Shown here piece by piece: positions 35,940 to 48,164 of a stretch of 64,000 nucleotides of DNA. The DNA comes from Mytilus californianus. Taxonomy: Eukaryota; Mollusca; Bivalvia; Mytilida; Mytilidae. The notes beneath the pieces were generated by a model. The model searched no databases. It saw only the letters and a list, made by a program, of their open reading frames with translations, and was not told the origin of the DNA. Positions within the stretch are counted from its first letter, which is position 1; each line of letters begins with the position of its first letter. The position numbers and the translations under genes are program-made. The stretch is from assembly GCF_021869535.1 (NCBI RefSeq), contig NW_026262581.1, positions 112,682,771 through 112,746,770 of the forward strand, given 5' to 3'.

Positions 35940-36545
35940 TTACAAATGTGCCATCCTGCATGGGCAAATTACCGACTGGCAGGTTACATCTGACCTTAAC
36001 CTCATTTTCATGGTTCATTGGTCAATGTTCAGTTTTTGTGGTTTGGTCTATTTCTCAGATACTATAAGCAATATGTCCACTATATTTGGTGTATGGAATA
36101 GTTGTAAGGTGTACATGTCTGCCTGGCAGGTTTCAGATGACCTTGACCTCATTTTCATGGTTCATTGGGCAATGATAGGTTTTTATGTTTATATCAGTTT
36201 ATCAGTTACTATAAACAATAGGTCAACAATATTTGGTGTATTGCATGATTGTCTGTCTGGCAGGGTTCATATCACCTTGACCTCATTTTCATGTTTCATT
36301 GGTCAATGTTAAGATTTTGTGGTTTGATCTATTTCTCAGGTACTATAAGCAAAAGGACCTTTATATTTGGTGTATGGAATGATTGTTATGTGTTCATGTC
36401 TATCAGTCATGGTTTATCTGACTGACTTTATTTTCATGGATCATTGATTGTGTTAAGTTTATGTGATACTTGTAATAAGACCTTCATTTTACAGACTGTC
36501 AACATGAATTCAATCATAGGTAAAACAGTCGAGACATTTCAGCAT
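35940..36545 (+). repeat. ~150-bp TGACCTTGACCTC tandem array
   Basis: Three to four units with GACCTTGACCTCATTTTCAT, GGTTCATTGG, TTTGGTGTATGGAATGATTG and ACATGTCTGCCTGGCAGG. It ends in AGACATTTCAGCATGTGCA, the block that also closes the arrays near 22930 and 50220. Confidence 0.85.
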
Positions 36546-37004
36546 GTGCATCTTGTTTATTGTTCAAAATTATAAGTCAAACAAGGATCACCAGTCATTC
36601 AGCTTTCATGATACCAAAATTACCAAAATATTCTACATATTTTGAAAGTTACTACCATGCATAGGAACTATTTTGTTTTAAATGTATGTACTACTTTCTG
36701 GTATGTTCTTTCAGACTTGGCCCAAATAAGTGGTGTAACACCTGAAGATAACATGTTTTGTTCCCCAGATTTTATCAATACACTAAAAAATAAAAAAAAT
36801 CACCTGTAGGCTGTACAAGTAAACGATGTTCTTTTCACAATTCTTAAGACAAACAGCAAATATATCAAATAAAAACAATAAGTTATAAACTAAAACATCA
36901 ATCATCAAACTTTAAAAAAAACAGAACTTTTGAAAATAGCATAAATGCACTTCTGGAAAGAACGATTGATTCACTCAATCACATGTTATATGGATGTGAT
37001 TTCT

Positions 37005-37285
37005 AACACATTATGGGGGCATCGGTGGCTGAGTGGTCTTAGTACAGGTAGTCAAACTACTGTATCACTAGCCTGTCAACACTGAGGTTGTTAGTTCCAA
37101 TCCCACGTGACAGGTACACTAGACTCCAATCTTAATTGACTAGGATTGTCTGTTGTCCTACTGAAGGTCCGTGGTTTTCCCTGGGAAATCCGGCTTCCTC
37201 CACCAATAAGAACTGATCACCACAAAATAGCACGATAGTGCTGAAAGTGGCCTTAAACACCAATCAATCAATCTGTCACAGTTTA
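37005..37285 (+). repeat. tRNA-derived SINE, second family
   Basis: The head carries an A box TGGCTGAGTGG and a B-box-like AGTTCCAATCC, spaced as in Leu/Ser-type tRNAs. The body runs to ACACCAATCAATCAATC. The end resembles GATTGATTGATTGATTGG at 53160 (reverse). It is not a functional tRNA gene. Confidence 0.75.
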
Positions 37286-37441
37286 TCCCAAAAATCACAT
37301 GTTAAGATATATTATGGTCCTTTGGGTTCTGTGTATCAAAATTTCATCATGAACTTATCCTGAATTCTGCAGATATGAAAGGTTCAATAACCAAACTATG
37401 TAGAATATTATACATGTTATACTTGTTGATTGGAAAAATCA

Positions 37442-38733
37442 TTTTTATACGACCGCAAAAAAATTTTGCAGTCGTTTATTGGTATGGCGTCGTCGTCGTC
37501 GTCCGAAGACACATTGGTTTTCGCACTCTAACTTTAGTTTAAGTGAATGGATCTCTATGAAATTTTACCATAAGGTTCAATACCACAAAAGGAAGTTTGG
37601 GATTGATTATGGGGGTTATGGTACCAACAGTTAAGGAATTAGGGGCCAAAAATAAGCATTTTTGTATAACTTCCAGACATAACTTGTGTGTTAGTGTATG
37701 GATCTCTCTGACATTGTACCACAAAGTTCCATATCACAAAGGGAATGCTGGGATTGATTTTGGGGGTAATTGTCTCAAAATTTTAGGAATTAGGGGGCAA
37801 AAAACAAGCATTTTTCTAGTTTCATGACAATAACTTGTGTGTAAGTGTATGGATCTTTCTGAAATTGTACTACAAGGTTCCATATCACAAAGGGAAAGCT
37901 GGAATTGAGTTTGGGGGTAATTGCCCAAAACGTTTAGGAATAAGGGGCCAAAAATAAGCATTTTTCTAGTTTCCAGACAATAACTTGTGTTCAACTTCAA
38001 CTTCAAGTGTATGGATCTCTCTGAAATTGTACTGCAAGGTACCATACCACAAAGGGAAGGCTGGGATTGATTTTGGGGGTAATTGCCTCAAAATTTTAGG
38101 AATAAGGGGCCAAAAAGGGGCAAAAAATAAGCATTTTTCTAGTTTCAGGACAATAACTTGTGTGTAAGTGTATGGATCTTTATGAAATTGTACTACAAGG
38201 TTCCTTATCACAAAGGGAAAGCTGGGTTTGAGTTTGGGGTAATTGCCTTAAACATTTAGGAATTTGGGGCCAAAAAGGGGCCAAAAAACAAGCATTTTTC
38301 TAGTTTCCAGACAATAACTTGTGTTCAAGTGTATGGAACTCTCTGAAATTGTACTGCAAGGTACCATACCACAAAGGGAAGGCTGGGATTGATTTTGGGG
38401 GTGATGAATCATAAGGGGGTTCAAAAAATTTGGGGGGGATTTTTTTTCCCTTTTTTCTTTTTTTTTCTTTAAAATTTTCCATTTTAAATTGATTCTTTCT
38501 GATTTATATATAAAAGCAAATAATAATGATATGGTTTGAATAGGTAAATTAAAATTTTTTAAGTTCTTAGACCACATTCATTCTGTGTCAGAAACCTATG
38601 CTGTGTCAAATATTTAATCACAATCCAAATTCAGAGCTGTATCAAGCTTGAATGTTGTGTCCATACTTGCCCCAACTGTTCAGGGTTCGACCTCTGCGGT
38701 CGTATCAAGCTGTGCCTAGCGGAGCATTTTATT
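37442..38733 (+). mobile_element. ATACGACCGCA element, copy 2 (1.3 kb)
   Basis: It opens TTTTTATACGACCGCAAAAA with GTCGTC triplets. It contains about six ~145-bp units (TGTATGGATCTCTCTGAAAT, ACAAAGGGAA, TAGGAATAAGGGGCCAAAAA). It ends with CTGTGTCAGAAACCTATGCT, TGCGGTCGTATCAAGCTG and GGAGCATTTTA. Very similar to copy 3; no coding capacity. Confidence 0.8.
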
Positions 38734-39039
38734 ATAGTTTAAAGGCCAATTAAAAAGAGGGGAAAGAAATGAAATATAATCAGTGTTCTCCCCAAAATTT
38801 TTTTGGTAAATTACATTCCCTCATTGTGTTATTGTGCTATGGTCAATTTTTACATTCTTGTCTTTCATTTTTGCTTACGTGCTTTGTCTATATCTCATAT
38901 TGTTTTTCTTTGTTGACATATTTGTTGGTTTTTATAGTGATAAAGATTATAACACAATGTTGACTGCTGTACCCCTATAATGTCTGTTTGTTTTGTTCAC
39001 ACATTATTGTCAATATAATGGAATTTTATGCGACTGTCA

Positions 39040-39265
39040 TACAAGTGAGAGATTTAGCTAATTAGCTAGCTATAAAAACCATGTTTAATCCACCATTTTC
39101 TACAATAGGAAATGCCTGTACCAAGTCAGGAATATGACAGTTGTTTTCCATTCGTTTGATGTGTTTAGTGTTTGAGCTTTTGATTTTGCCATTTGATTAG
39201 GGACTTTCCGTTTTGAAATTTCCTTGGAGTTTGGTAATTTTGTTATTTTATTTTTTCATATAGCA
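39040..39265 (+). repeat. Dispersed mussel-type repeat
   Basis: AACCATGTTTAATCCACCAT, ATGCCTGTACCAAGTCAGGA, TTCCATTCGTTTGATGTGTT and TCCTTGGAGTTTGGTA form a block that I recall as highly repeated in mussel genomes. A remnant of the last part lies at 620-690. Confidence 0.55.
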
Positions 39266-39603
39266 TGTATAGTGTCCTGGTAAAAGGGAAATTTTTAATA
39301 CCATTTCGTTTCTAGAAATGATAGCATCACATTCATAACACCATACATTCAGTAATCTACTTCAGTTTTGGCAAAGTTTCTATGATTTTCAGATACAAAA
39401 AAATTGGTTTTAGGTGTTAAATCTAGAAAATAAATTACCAATCATTATCACAAAATGCTTGGAATAACTGTAAGTTTATAGTTGATTAAAGAATTTGATA
39501 GCATTGTCCTTGCATTGAAACTGAGTATGAATTGAAATAAGGAAAACATGTCAAAAAGACTAAGTGTACTATAATAACTTCATTAGCAACCCTCAAATCT
39601 ACA

Positions 39604-39970
39604 AACTGCCTCTGGTCTCATGGTAGCATGTTCGACTCATGTGCGGGAGGTCATGGGTTCAAACTCCGGCTGGGTCAAACAAAAGATTTAAAAATGTTTA
39701 TTTGCTGCTTCCCCGCTAAGCACGCAGTATTAAGGAGTAAGAGCAAAGACTGGTCAGCACGAAGTCAGAATGATGTGTCCCAGTAAGGTGAAATGTCTTC
39801 CTGTGGACTGTTACCTTGTGAACTAGCACGTTAAAAATCTGGCTGTGTGTAGGTCTAGTACAATGCAGGGTTAATATTCATATACATTAACAAGTTCACG
39901 TCCTGAATATGCATATTAATTTGCCACTGGACATTAAGCAGCCATCCATCATCATCATCATCATTATCAA
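39604..39970 (+). repeat. tRNA-derived SINE with ATC-rich tail
   Basis: The head has TGGTCTCATGGTAGC (A box) and GGGTTCAAACTCC (B box). The body has TTTGCTGCTTCCCCGCTAAG, AAGTCAGAATGATGTGTCCC and TTACCTTGTGAACTAG, then a short CATCATCATCAT tail. It is the plus-strand partner of the copy at 1-250. Confidence 0.8.
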
Positions 39971-40152
39971 ATCTACAATTTGCTATGAAATTCTTCTAAT
40001 AAGGTACTGTTTTGCCCTATTTCACCAACCACAAAGTTACTGAAGAACTTGCTTATCCTGATTCTGACTTTGAAAGTTTTAAATATGAAAAATTTATGTA
40101 GGATGCTGGGATGCCTACTGGTTTTAAAACTTATAGACTAATAGACTTAATG

Positions 40153-40165
40153 CTATATATTTCAG
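40153..40165 (+). promoter_or_regulatory. Splice acceptor upstream of the USP48-like start
   Basis: CTATATATTTCAG ends at 40165, ten bases before the ATG at 40176. It suggests that a non-coding first exon lies upstream and that the whole reading frame is carried by the last exon. Confidence 0.55.
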
Positions 40166-40175
40166 GTTTTTGAAG

Positions 40176-43100
40176 ATGCCTTCGAAGTTTCAGCTTGATA
40201 AAGCAGCTTGGCAATGGGCAGAAACAACTGATCCTGACAATGTCACATTTGACCATGTTCGGACAGCATACAGATTGAACTTAAAACCATGTCCATTAGG
40301 ATCTTGTAAACGCAACTGTAAAGGAAACCCCCTTTGTCTCAATGCAATTGGAGAACGAGTGTGGTTTGGGAAAATTGATGATGATGATTGGCATCAAATT
40401 GAAGATCCAAATTATGAGAGGCGTGATGATGATATGTTTGTTGGACTGAAAAATCTTGGAGCCACCTGTTATGTAAACACATTTCTTCAGTTGTGGTTTC
40501 ATAATCCTGTTATCCGAAATGCACTTTACAAATTCCGAGAACCAGATGAACATGTTACCAGAGATGTAACAGCAGAGTGGTCACCTTCTTCCATTGGTGG
40601 TCATCTTCAAGCATTATTTGCCTTACTTTCATTATCTGAGAGAAGATATTTAGATCCTAAAGATTTCATAACACATTTAGGTTTAGATGCTGGTCAGCAG
40701 CAAGATGCTCAGGAATTTTCTAATCTATTCTTAACATTATTAGAAGATGCCTTATCAAGACAAAGGGATGCATGTGTGCGAAATGTTATTCAAAATCAGT
40801 TCCGTGGAGAGTATGCGTATGTCACTACTTGTAATAGATGTGGGACAAAATCTGAAAGACCATCAACATTCTATGAACTAGATTTAAGTATAAAAGGACA
40901 TAAAACTTTAGATGAATCTTTAAAAGATTTTTTACAGGAAGAGAAATTAGAGGGAGATAACCAGTACATGTGTTCTTCGTGCAATAGTAAACAAAATGCT
41001 ACACGGAAAATACATTTAAAATACCTTCCGCCTGTCCTCAATTTACAACTTTTAAGATTTGTTTTCGACAAGAAAACAGGAATGAAAAAGAAACTGAACA
41101 GCTTTATTCAATTTCCAGAACAAATTGATATGACAAAATATTTGACTGTGAATAATTGTGCTGGAGATCCAGCCATGCCTGAAGGTGTGGAAGGGAATTC
41201 TGTTACATACAACCTTACAGCTGTATTAATACATCGTGGACCCACTGCTTACAGTGGACATTATATTGCACATATCAGAGATATAAACAGTAAAAACTGG
41301 TATAAGTTTAATGATGAAGAGATAGAGAAAATGAAGGGAAGTAAACTTCAGTTGGGTACAGAGGATGACCCAGAGGAGACGGGTGCTAAACAGAAAGGCA
41401 GATGTCCAAAAGGATATCATTCATCACGTAATGCATACATGTTGGTATATACACTAAATGAAGAAGCTCCCTGTAGTACTGATAGTAAGGCAGAAGCTCA
41501 ACAACTTCTACCAGCTCATGTGTTAGATTATGTCATTAAAGACAATGAAACATTTGAAAATTGGGTGTCTGAATTAATGTTAATTAGAGATCAGAATATA
41601 GAAAGTGGAAAGGAAAAACAAGAAGAAATAAAAGAAACGTATCAGAAACTAGCCTTTGATAAACTGGAAGTCAATGAAGGAGAATGGATTAGCCAAAAAT
41701 GGCTGAATTCATGGCTAACTGATCCAGCTAAAGCAGAACCAATAGACAATAAACCTTCATTATGCAAACATGACAAACTGTCCCCAGCAGCAGCCATGAA
41801 ACTAAAATTTGTAAACTTAAATGGTAGTGAAAGTTTATGTAATAGATATGAAGGAGGACAAAGGCTTATTGGAGGAGATAGCTTATGTTTGCTTTGTGTC
41901 CAACAACAGTGCCATGTGATTAGGACAAAAATTAAAATGATGGAAGATGACAAACTTTTCGGCAGCATGACCAAACCCAATGTCATTTCTGGTCCTAGTT
42001 ACTGGGTAGGTAAAGCTTCATTTAGGTCATGGAAGAAAATGGTATTAGAGCAACTTGGAGAAAATGATGATGATAAGAGAGATTCAACTGACATTGAACC
42101 TTCTGTAGAAAATGGTTTGAAAGAAAAAGAAAGTTCTGGTACAAAAGAAGAAGGGCAAAAAGAGAAAGATAATTCAATAACAATAGATGAAACTCTGTCT
42201 AAAGAAGAAGAAAGCTTTAAATTTAATGAAGATATTCTCTGTGAAGCTCATGATAGACTTGACCCAGATATGACATGTAGAAAGTTAGTCCCAGTAGAAG
42301 TTTGGCGTAGGCTCAAGGAATATTTTGCCAATTGTCCAGAGTTTGCTAAAGATGATCCTGTTTGTGGACAATGCAATGACCAAATGCGAAATGAACAACA
42401 AACAAAAGAATATTTGAGAAAATTGGCTCAAGAACAAAAAACAGCTCTTAATGATCTTCTAAATGACAGAAAAAGACCAATTACTCTGAAAAAACCAATA
42501 GAAGTATTTATTTTAAATAAAGCATTTTTAGAAGAATTGAGGAGATTTATTAAAGAACCACTAAAATACCCCCCAATTCAGAACATAGGAAATTCCATTC
42601 TAATATGTGAACATGAGGGTTACCTGTATCCTCAGTCTCAAGGACAGTTAGAATTATATGTAAACGATAACTTTGTTTACACATGGAGTTCAGAGTGGGA
42701 CAAGATCAGTCAAATGTTCAATGTGGATTATGAAATAAGCATTATCAGCTATGAAGATGATGACAAAAACCTAGGAATTGTAACACTTCCACAAGTATGT
42801 GACGAATGTGTTGTTAGTCGTCTAAATCAAGAAGAAAATGCAAGGTTTGATTATGATGAAGCAGTTATATTTGTACGCAAAATTCCCAAGCAATTGCAGA
42901 AGTCAGCAGGATCCAGTTCTCTCAATCCTAACGAGTCAGAGAATTCTAAGGATTATGATCCAGACTTCAATCAGCATGGTTCAAAGAAAAGAGGCAGCAC
43001 AAGTGATCCTTTAGAGGAACCTCCGGAAAAATTGTCCAAAAATGAAAATGGAACAAGGAAAAGTCAACGTCATAGAAAAGTGAGAGGTGAAAAAGAAGTG

Positions 43101-43385
43101 AAAGTAAAATCTTCACAAACTTTGAAAGATTTTAAGCTACAGTTAATGAAATTGTTTTCTGTGCCACCTTTTGATCAAACTTTACTGATGAATGGACACA
43201 GTTTGTGTGATGACACTGCAACATTAGGTAGCCTACGTATTGCACCAGGATCCATTATCATGTTACAAGCAGACGAACCTGCTGAAGACCTTTTAGTTTT
43301 ACAAGATATGATCCAAGTCTCTTCTGGGCCTGAATCAGGCTTTAAAGGAACTGGACTTTTGGGAAATTCAGAAAGAATATCATAA
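40176..43385 (+). CDS. USP48: USP48-like ubiquitin carboxyl-terminal hydrolase, single coding exon
   Basis: Cysteine protease that removes ubiquitin from substrates; USP48 in animals is mainly nuclear, with histone H2A and NF-kB RelA among reported targets. The 1069-codon frame starts at the ATG at 40176, which puts the catalytic Cys of NLGATCYVNTF at residue 98, as in human USP48. The catalytic His lies in YSGHYIAH (about 362), followed by WYKFNDEE. The zinc ribbon is CNRC (219/222) and CSSC (266/269). Then come three DUSP-like regions (about 455-555, 570-725 and 775-900; landmarks LCKHDKLSP and ICEHEGYLYP), a basic linker (KSQRHRKVRG) and a ubiquitin-like domain (about 975-1035) before the conserved GFKGTGLLG tail. 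All key residues are intact. The striking feature is the absence of introns in the coding region, whereas vertebrate USP48 has many. It diverges from DALRD3 and converges on RTEL1. Confidence 0.95.
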   Translation: MPSKFQLDKAAWQWAETTDPDNVTFDHVRTAYRLNLKPCPLGSCKRNCKGNPLCLNAIGERVWFGKIDDDDWHQIEDPNYERRDDDMFVGLKNLGATCYVNTFLQLWFHNPVIRNALYKFREPDEHVTRDVTAEWSPSSIGGHLQALFALLSLSERRYLDPKDFITHLGLDAGQQQDAQEFSNLFLTLLEDALSRQRDACVRNVIQNQFRGEYAYVTTCNRCGTKSERPSTFYELDLSIKGHKTLDESLKDFLQEEKLEGDNQYMCSSCNSKQNATRKIHLKYLPPVLNLQLLRFVFDKKTGMKKKLNSFIQFPEQIDMTKYLTVNNCAGDPAMPEGVEGNSVTYNLTAVLIHRGPTAYSGHYIAHIRDINSKNWYKFNDEEIEKMKGSKLQLGTEDDPEETGAKQKGRCPKGYHSSRNAYMLVYTLNEEAPCSTDSKAEAQQLLPAHVLDYVIKDNETFENWVSELMLIRDQNIESGKEKQEEIKETYQKLAFDKLEVNEGEWISQKWLNSWLTDPAKAEPIDNKPSLCKHDKLSPAAAMKLKFVNLNGSESLCNRYEGGQRLIGGDSLCLLCVQQQCHVIRTKIKMMEDDKLFGSMTKPNVISGPSYWVGKASFRSWKKMVLEQLGENDDDKRDSTDIEPSVENGLKEKESSGTKEEGQKEKDNSITIDETLSKEEESFKFNEDILCEAHDRLDPDMTCRKLVPVEVWRRLKEYFANCPEFAKDDPVCGQCNDQMRNEQQTKEYLRKLAQEQKTALNDLLNDRKRPITLKKPIEVFILNKAFLEELRRFIKEPLKYPPIQNIGNSILICEHEGYLYPQSQGQLELYVNDNFVYTWSSEWDKISQMFNVDYEISIISYEDDDKNLGIVTLPQVCDECVVSRLNQEENARFDYDEAVIFVRKIPKQLQKSAGSSSLNPNESENSKDYDPDFNQHGSKKRGSTSDPLEEPPEKLSKNENGTRKSQRHRKVRGEKEVKVKSSQTLKDFKLQLMKLFSVPPFDQTLLMNGHSLCDDTATLGSLRIAPGSIIMLQADEPAEDLLVLQDMIQVSSGPESGFKGTGLLGNSERIS

Positions 43386-45660
43386 TTAGGATTTTATACA
43401 GAGTTCTAAAATTTTTAAATTTATGCATCCATCATGTCCATGTTTGAAATATTCCATGTAATCTGTCAAAAAATTGCAACAAACATGTATGGCTATTACA
43501 TTGGTAATAGATTGTTATAACTTAAGTTTCGATAACTTAGTTAAGAATGAACATAATGAACCTAATTAAATTATAAATGGAAGGATTTTCTGTCATAGTT
43601 GTAGGGTATTTAAAACAAGTGATATATTTGTCAGAATTGACCAACTTATGTGTCAAACATGGTGTCAAACAGCTGGAACTCTTTTTTTTTTTTAATTTAT
43701 TCAGATGGGAAAAATTTTGAAAGCTTTTTCGAAATTCATTTTGGCAAAACTTTTCTTCATTTGAATGTAATTGATATTGCATTTGTAAAATCAAAGCATA
43801 GTTTTACATACAAATCAATGGTAAATTTAAAGAGAAATCTTGGAAGCACTCTCCCATTTTGAAATTCATTGGTTTTCTATAAGCCAAGATTTCAAGACTA
43901 AATTTTGTGTTCAAAAGACTTTTTATAGTGAAATTTCTGAAAATTTTAATTGTATGTTTTGGGTATTTTTATAAAAATTACTTTGTATTGTTGTCTCATC
44001 TGGTCTACTGATATTAAATTGGAACTTTCACTTTGAATTGAACTTTGTGTATCACTTGACCCAAATCTTTCATATAATGCAAGTGTATGTGTTACTACAT
44101 ATTGTATTATAGACACTTTTCTCATTGATGTATACGCCAATGTTCTTCAATTTATTCTATCTTTTCTTGTTTAATTGTCTCATCTGAGACAAAGGTAAAC
44201 AAATCTCTTCTGTTGGCCTCAACACTTCAATGTAAAGTTTTCTGATCAGGTCTATATCTGAATATATCAGATTTTGTGAACTATATAAATTTTTATTTCA
44301 TGCTCTATACTGAATTTAATGTATACATATTTTTGATCAGGTTAGCTTTAGAAGCATTTGAAAAGAGACATCCACTCTCATTTACAAGTAGTTAGTAGCA
44401 GTTCTGAAATATCAGTTTTTTTTATTTTACTTAAAAGCAGGAAAGGCATATCTTTGTTTTTTATTGTGTTTAGGGTTGCTGTCTCATAGATGTGTTCCCC
44501 ACATCTCTTTTTATTCATAAGAAACTTGACATTTCAATACCGGGTAGACATAATTATTTGTTGAAACTAAGGTTTCATGAATTGGTTCCAGAAGTTTCCC
44601 AACAAGTTTTACACTAGGGGATAGCTTCAAAACACAACAGTTTTCTACTTTGCAACCATGAGGCATATCTTCTCATTATATAATAATGGTCAGTAAAAGG
44701 TCAGATTTTTGTGAAATGGCATAGTAATCTATTCAAATATTCTTGTAAGGTCAATTTACACATATTAAAATACTTATATACATGTATGATAGGCTGTTTA
44801 CCCTGAGTACTGTTTGTGTGTTTCATAGACATTTGCATTTTTACCAGTAGTTTCAAGATCAATAAAAGATCCTAACCCTGTTTATGTTTTAATGATTTTG
44901 AAATTTGTATTTGTTTTAAAATGTATTAAAATTCTGGAGATAGATCATGGGTCTGTTAATATTTGGTCTGCTCTTCCATTAGTAGCCATTGATCTTTGTT
45001 GCAAGCAAATGTAACAGTTTTAAGTATAAAAGAAGTATCCACCTGTATTCCAGCATACATTTTCATTCATAAATGGTGAATTTGACTTTTGTATTTTATT
45101 TTGTTAGAGTTACTCCCCTTTCAAATGGCTTGTTTGAGTTGCTTCAAAGCAACCCTATGGTGAGAGGTATATAATATAAATTATTGATTTCCTTGATATA
45201 TTACATACTATCATCTCTTGTTTACCCAAGAACTGTCCAAAAAGAAAATGTTTGTTAAAAAATTAAACATCAGTCATATTGACTAAAGCTAGTACATTTG
45301 TGTAGTAGTAGTACCATGCATACTGGGCTTTTTAAGGCGGCTTTTGCATTTGTTTGCAATTTTAAATCAATTCAGGATTGAGGTTGTAACTTATTACTAG
45401 AAACAGCTATTCATGCAGCAAATCAGTGCTTAATTTTATTGTTCATGCTGTTAATTTATGTGTTTGAATTGTATTATAATGATTGTTAAGTGTATAATTT
45501 GTTGTAGTAAAATGTTAATTGTAAAGGTACATTTTTTCCTTTATTTCAACTGATGTAAGTGTATTTCCTATGCGTTTGAAGTATGAACTTTTATATATAA
45601 ATGATGCTTACTTGCAATATTTTTTTAAGAAGAATGCACACTGATATACTTCTAACTAAA
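43386..45660 (+). other. Probable 3'UTR and flank of USP48-like gene
   Basis: AT-rich sequence without repeats or exon-like frames. The first clear AATAAA on the plus strand is at 44861-44866, which would give a 3'UTR of about 1.5 kb. Later signals are possible. Confidence 0.45.
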
Positions 45661-45663
45661 TAC

Positions 45664-47003
45664 TTTTTATACGACCGCAAAAAAATTTTTGTGGTCGTAT
45701 ATTGGTATGACGTTGGCGTCGTCGTCGTCGTCGTCCGGCGTCGGCGTCGTCGTCCGGCGTCGTCCGAAGACACATTGGTTTTCGCACTCTAACTTTAGTT
45801 TAAGTGAATGGATCCTTATGAAATTTTACCACAAGGTTCAATACCACAAAAGGAAGGTTGGGATTGATTTTGGGGGTTATGGTAATAACAGTAAAGGAAT
45901 TAGGGGCCAAAAAGGGGCCAAAAATAAGCATTTTTGTAACTTCCAGACATAACTTGTGTGTTAGTGTATGGATCTCTCTGACATTGTACCACAAGGTTCC
46001 ATATCACTAAAGGAATGCTGGGATTGATTTTGGGGGTAATTGCCTCAAAATTTTAGGAATTGGGTGCCAAAAAAGGGGCAAAAAACATGCATTTTTCTAG
46101 TTTCATGATAATAACTTGTGTGTAAGTGTGTGGATCTTTCTGAAATTGTACTACAAGGTTCCATATCACAAAGGGAAAGCTCGAATTGAGTTTTGGGGTA
46201 ATTGCCCAAAACGTTTAGGAATAAGGGGCCAAAAAGGGGCAAAAAATAAGCATTTTTCTCTTTTCCAGACAATAACTTGTGTTCAAGTGTATGGATCTCT
46301 CTGAAATTGTACTGCAAGGTACCACACCACAAAGGGAAGGCTGGGATTGATTTTTAGGGTAATTGCCTCAAAATTTAAGGAATTAGGGGCCAAAAGGGGG
46401 GAAAAAACAAGCATTTTTCTAGTTTCATGACAATAACTTGTGTGTAAGTGTATGGATCTTTATGAAATTGTACTACAAGGTTCCATATCACATAGGGAAA
46501 GCTGGGTTTGAGTTCGGGGTAATTGCCCTAAACGTTTAGGAATTTGGGGCCTAAAAACAAGCATTTTTCTAGTTTCCAGACAATAACTTTTGTTCAAGTG
46601 TATGGATCTCTATGAAATTGTACTGCAAGGTACCATACCACAAAGGGAAGGCTGGGATTGAGTTTGGGGGTGATGAATCATAAGGGGTTCAAAAAATTTG
46701 GGAGAGGGATTTTTTTTGCCTTTTTTTCCTTTTTTTTCTTTAAAATTTTCCATTTTAAATTGGTTATTTCTGATTTATATATAAAAGCAAATAATAATGA
46801 TATGGTTTGAATAGGTAAATTAAAAAATTTTAAGTTCTTAGACCACATTCATTCTGTGTCAGAAACCTATGCTGTGTCAAATATTTAATCACAATCCAAA
46901 TTCAGTGCTGTATCAAGCTTGAATGTTGTGTCCATACTTGCCCCAACTGTTCAGGTTTGACCTCTGCGGTCGTATCAAGCTGCGCCCAGCAGAGCATTTT
47001 ATT
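45664..47003 (+). mobile_element. ATACGACCGCA element, copy 3 (1.3 kb)
   Basis: Same layout as copy 2. TTTTTATACGACCGC and the partner GGTCGTATATTGG form a terminal hairpin, then come an expanded GTCGTC/GGCGTC tract (45710-45770), ~145-bp units, TGCGGTCGTATCAAGCTGCG and AGAGCATTTTA. Copies 2 and 3 share their unit order almost throughout, so they are recently related. Confidence 0.8.
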
Positions 47004-48160
47004 TATTGTTTACCATGCTTTACAAGCCATTTTAGTTGTTCCCATCCATGTGGTAATTAAAATTCTTGTTTCACTGTAATACCTTCCAATTAATATGAAT
47101 CCAAATTAAGATTATTCAGTCCCAGGGGATGCTCCAGTTTAACAATCATAACTTATTCTGAAAGTAGTAGTACAATGTATTTGAGTTGCACTTATTTGCT
47201 CACAGAGTCCATGCTTTTTCAATTATTATTCATTCGTTTATGAAGTGACGGGCTATAAATACATAAATATTTTATCTTTGTTAATTTATCCATTTACCTA
47301 TTCCAATATCTTATAAGGCTATTAAATAGTAAACTACTGGAATAGATTGTATTGTTTTTATGAAAGTATTTTGTTATGTGTCACTGTCACTATTTTCCTT
47401 TTCCCAGTAAGTTTTGTATTACCAGTTTATTGTCTGTAATATAGGAATTCTTTCAAATATGTAGACTTTCATACCTTGATTGAATATTATTGTTTGTCAT
47501 GTCACATATGAACTTTATATTTATTGGATAACCTCTGAGCATCTTAGAGAGACTCATTCATTGGAAAAAAAATCATTTGCCTTTTTATGTTCATGAAGAC
47601 ATCTGTAGACTATATTTAACTGTATGTTTGTAACTTGAATGCAAAGAATGCATTATGTGGTTGTGAAATAGATGGAATACATTTACATGTCTTAATTTGT
47701 AACATCAGGCCTTCATTAAATGTTGTCAAGTATACAGCTTTCATTCTTCAGCCATTTGTAGTTGGTTTGTTCAAGGGTAAGAATTTACAATAAACTTTCT
47801 ATCCACTCAGGGAGTTAATAGGGAATCAATATTTTATTTTATTTTTACAATTCCTACATTTCCATTATTTTTTTATCACATTGCAAGTAGAACAAGCAAG
47901 CACAAAGACTTGTATTGGAAATAACAACTGTTATTCAATATTGAAATATGGAGGTGACAATAGCCAGATGTAATAATTTGGAAAAAACATTAATGTGAAT
48001 TTTCACCAATTGGTAAATGTACAGGACCATCTCCAAAATATACAGATTTAGGCTACATTTAATAATGGTCTTCATTGATGAATGGAAAATCACACAAACA
48101 AAAATGTTTAAAAAGGCTGAAATAAAGTTTAGAAGACCTGGATGCTGCATATCTTGTATG
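47004..48160. other. Intergenic AT-rich stretch, no gene seen
   Basis: No repeat unit or exon is supported. AATAAA at about 47789 could be a distal polyadenylation signal for the USP48-like gene, but this is speculative. Confidence 0.35.
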
Positions 48161-48164
48161 CAGA

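Noticed and set aside
35662-36312. 216-codon plus-strand frame
   Set aside because: It spans a 33-bp tandem repeat and part of the TGACCTTGACCTC array; low-complexity repeat translation with no recognisable domain.
37005-37110. tRNA gene (A and B boxes present here and at 180-210 and 39610-39680)
   Set aside because: No closed cloverleaf or acceptor stem; the same heads occur in several copies attached to a common body, as in SINEs.
40170-40175. Upstream TTG as alternative start of the USP48-like protein
   Set aside because: The ATG at 40176 is a normal start and places the catalytic Cys at residue 98, as in the human protein. TTG initiation is not expected in an animal nuclear gene.
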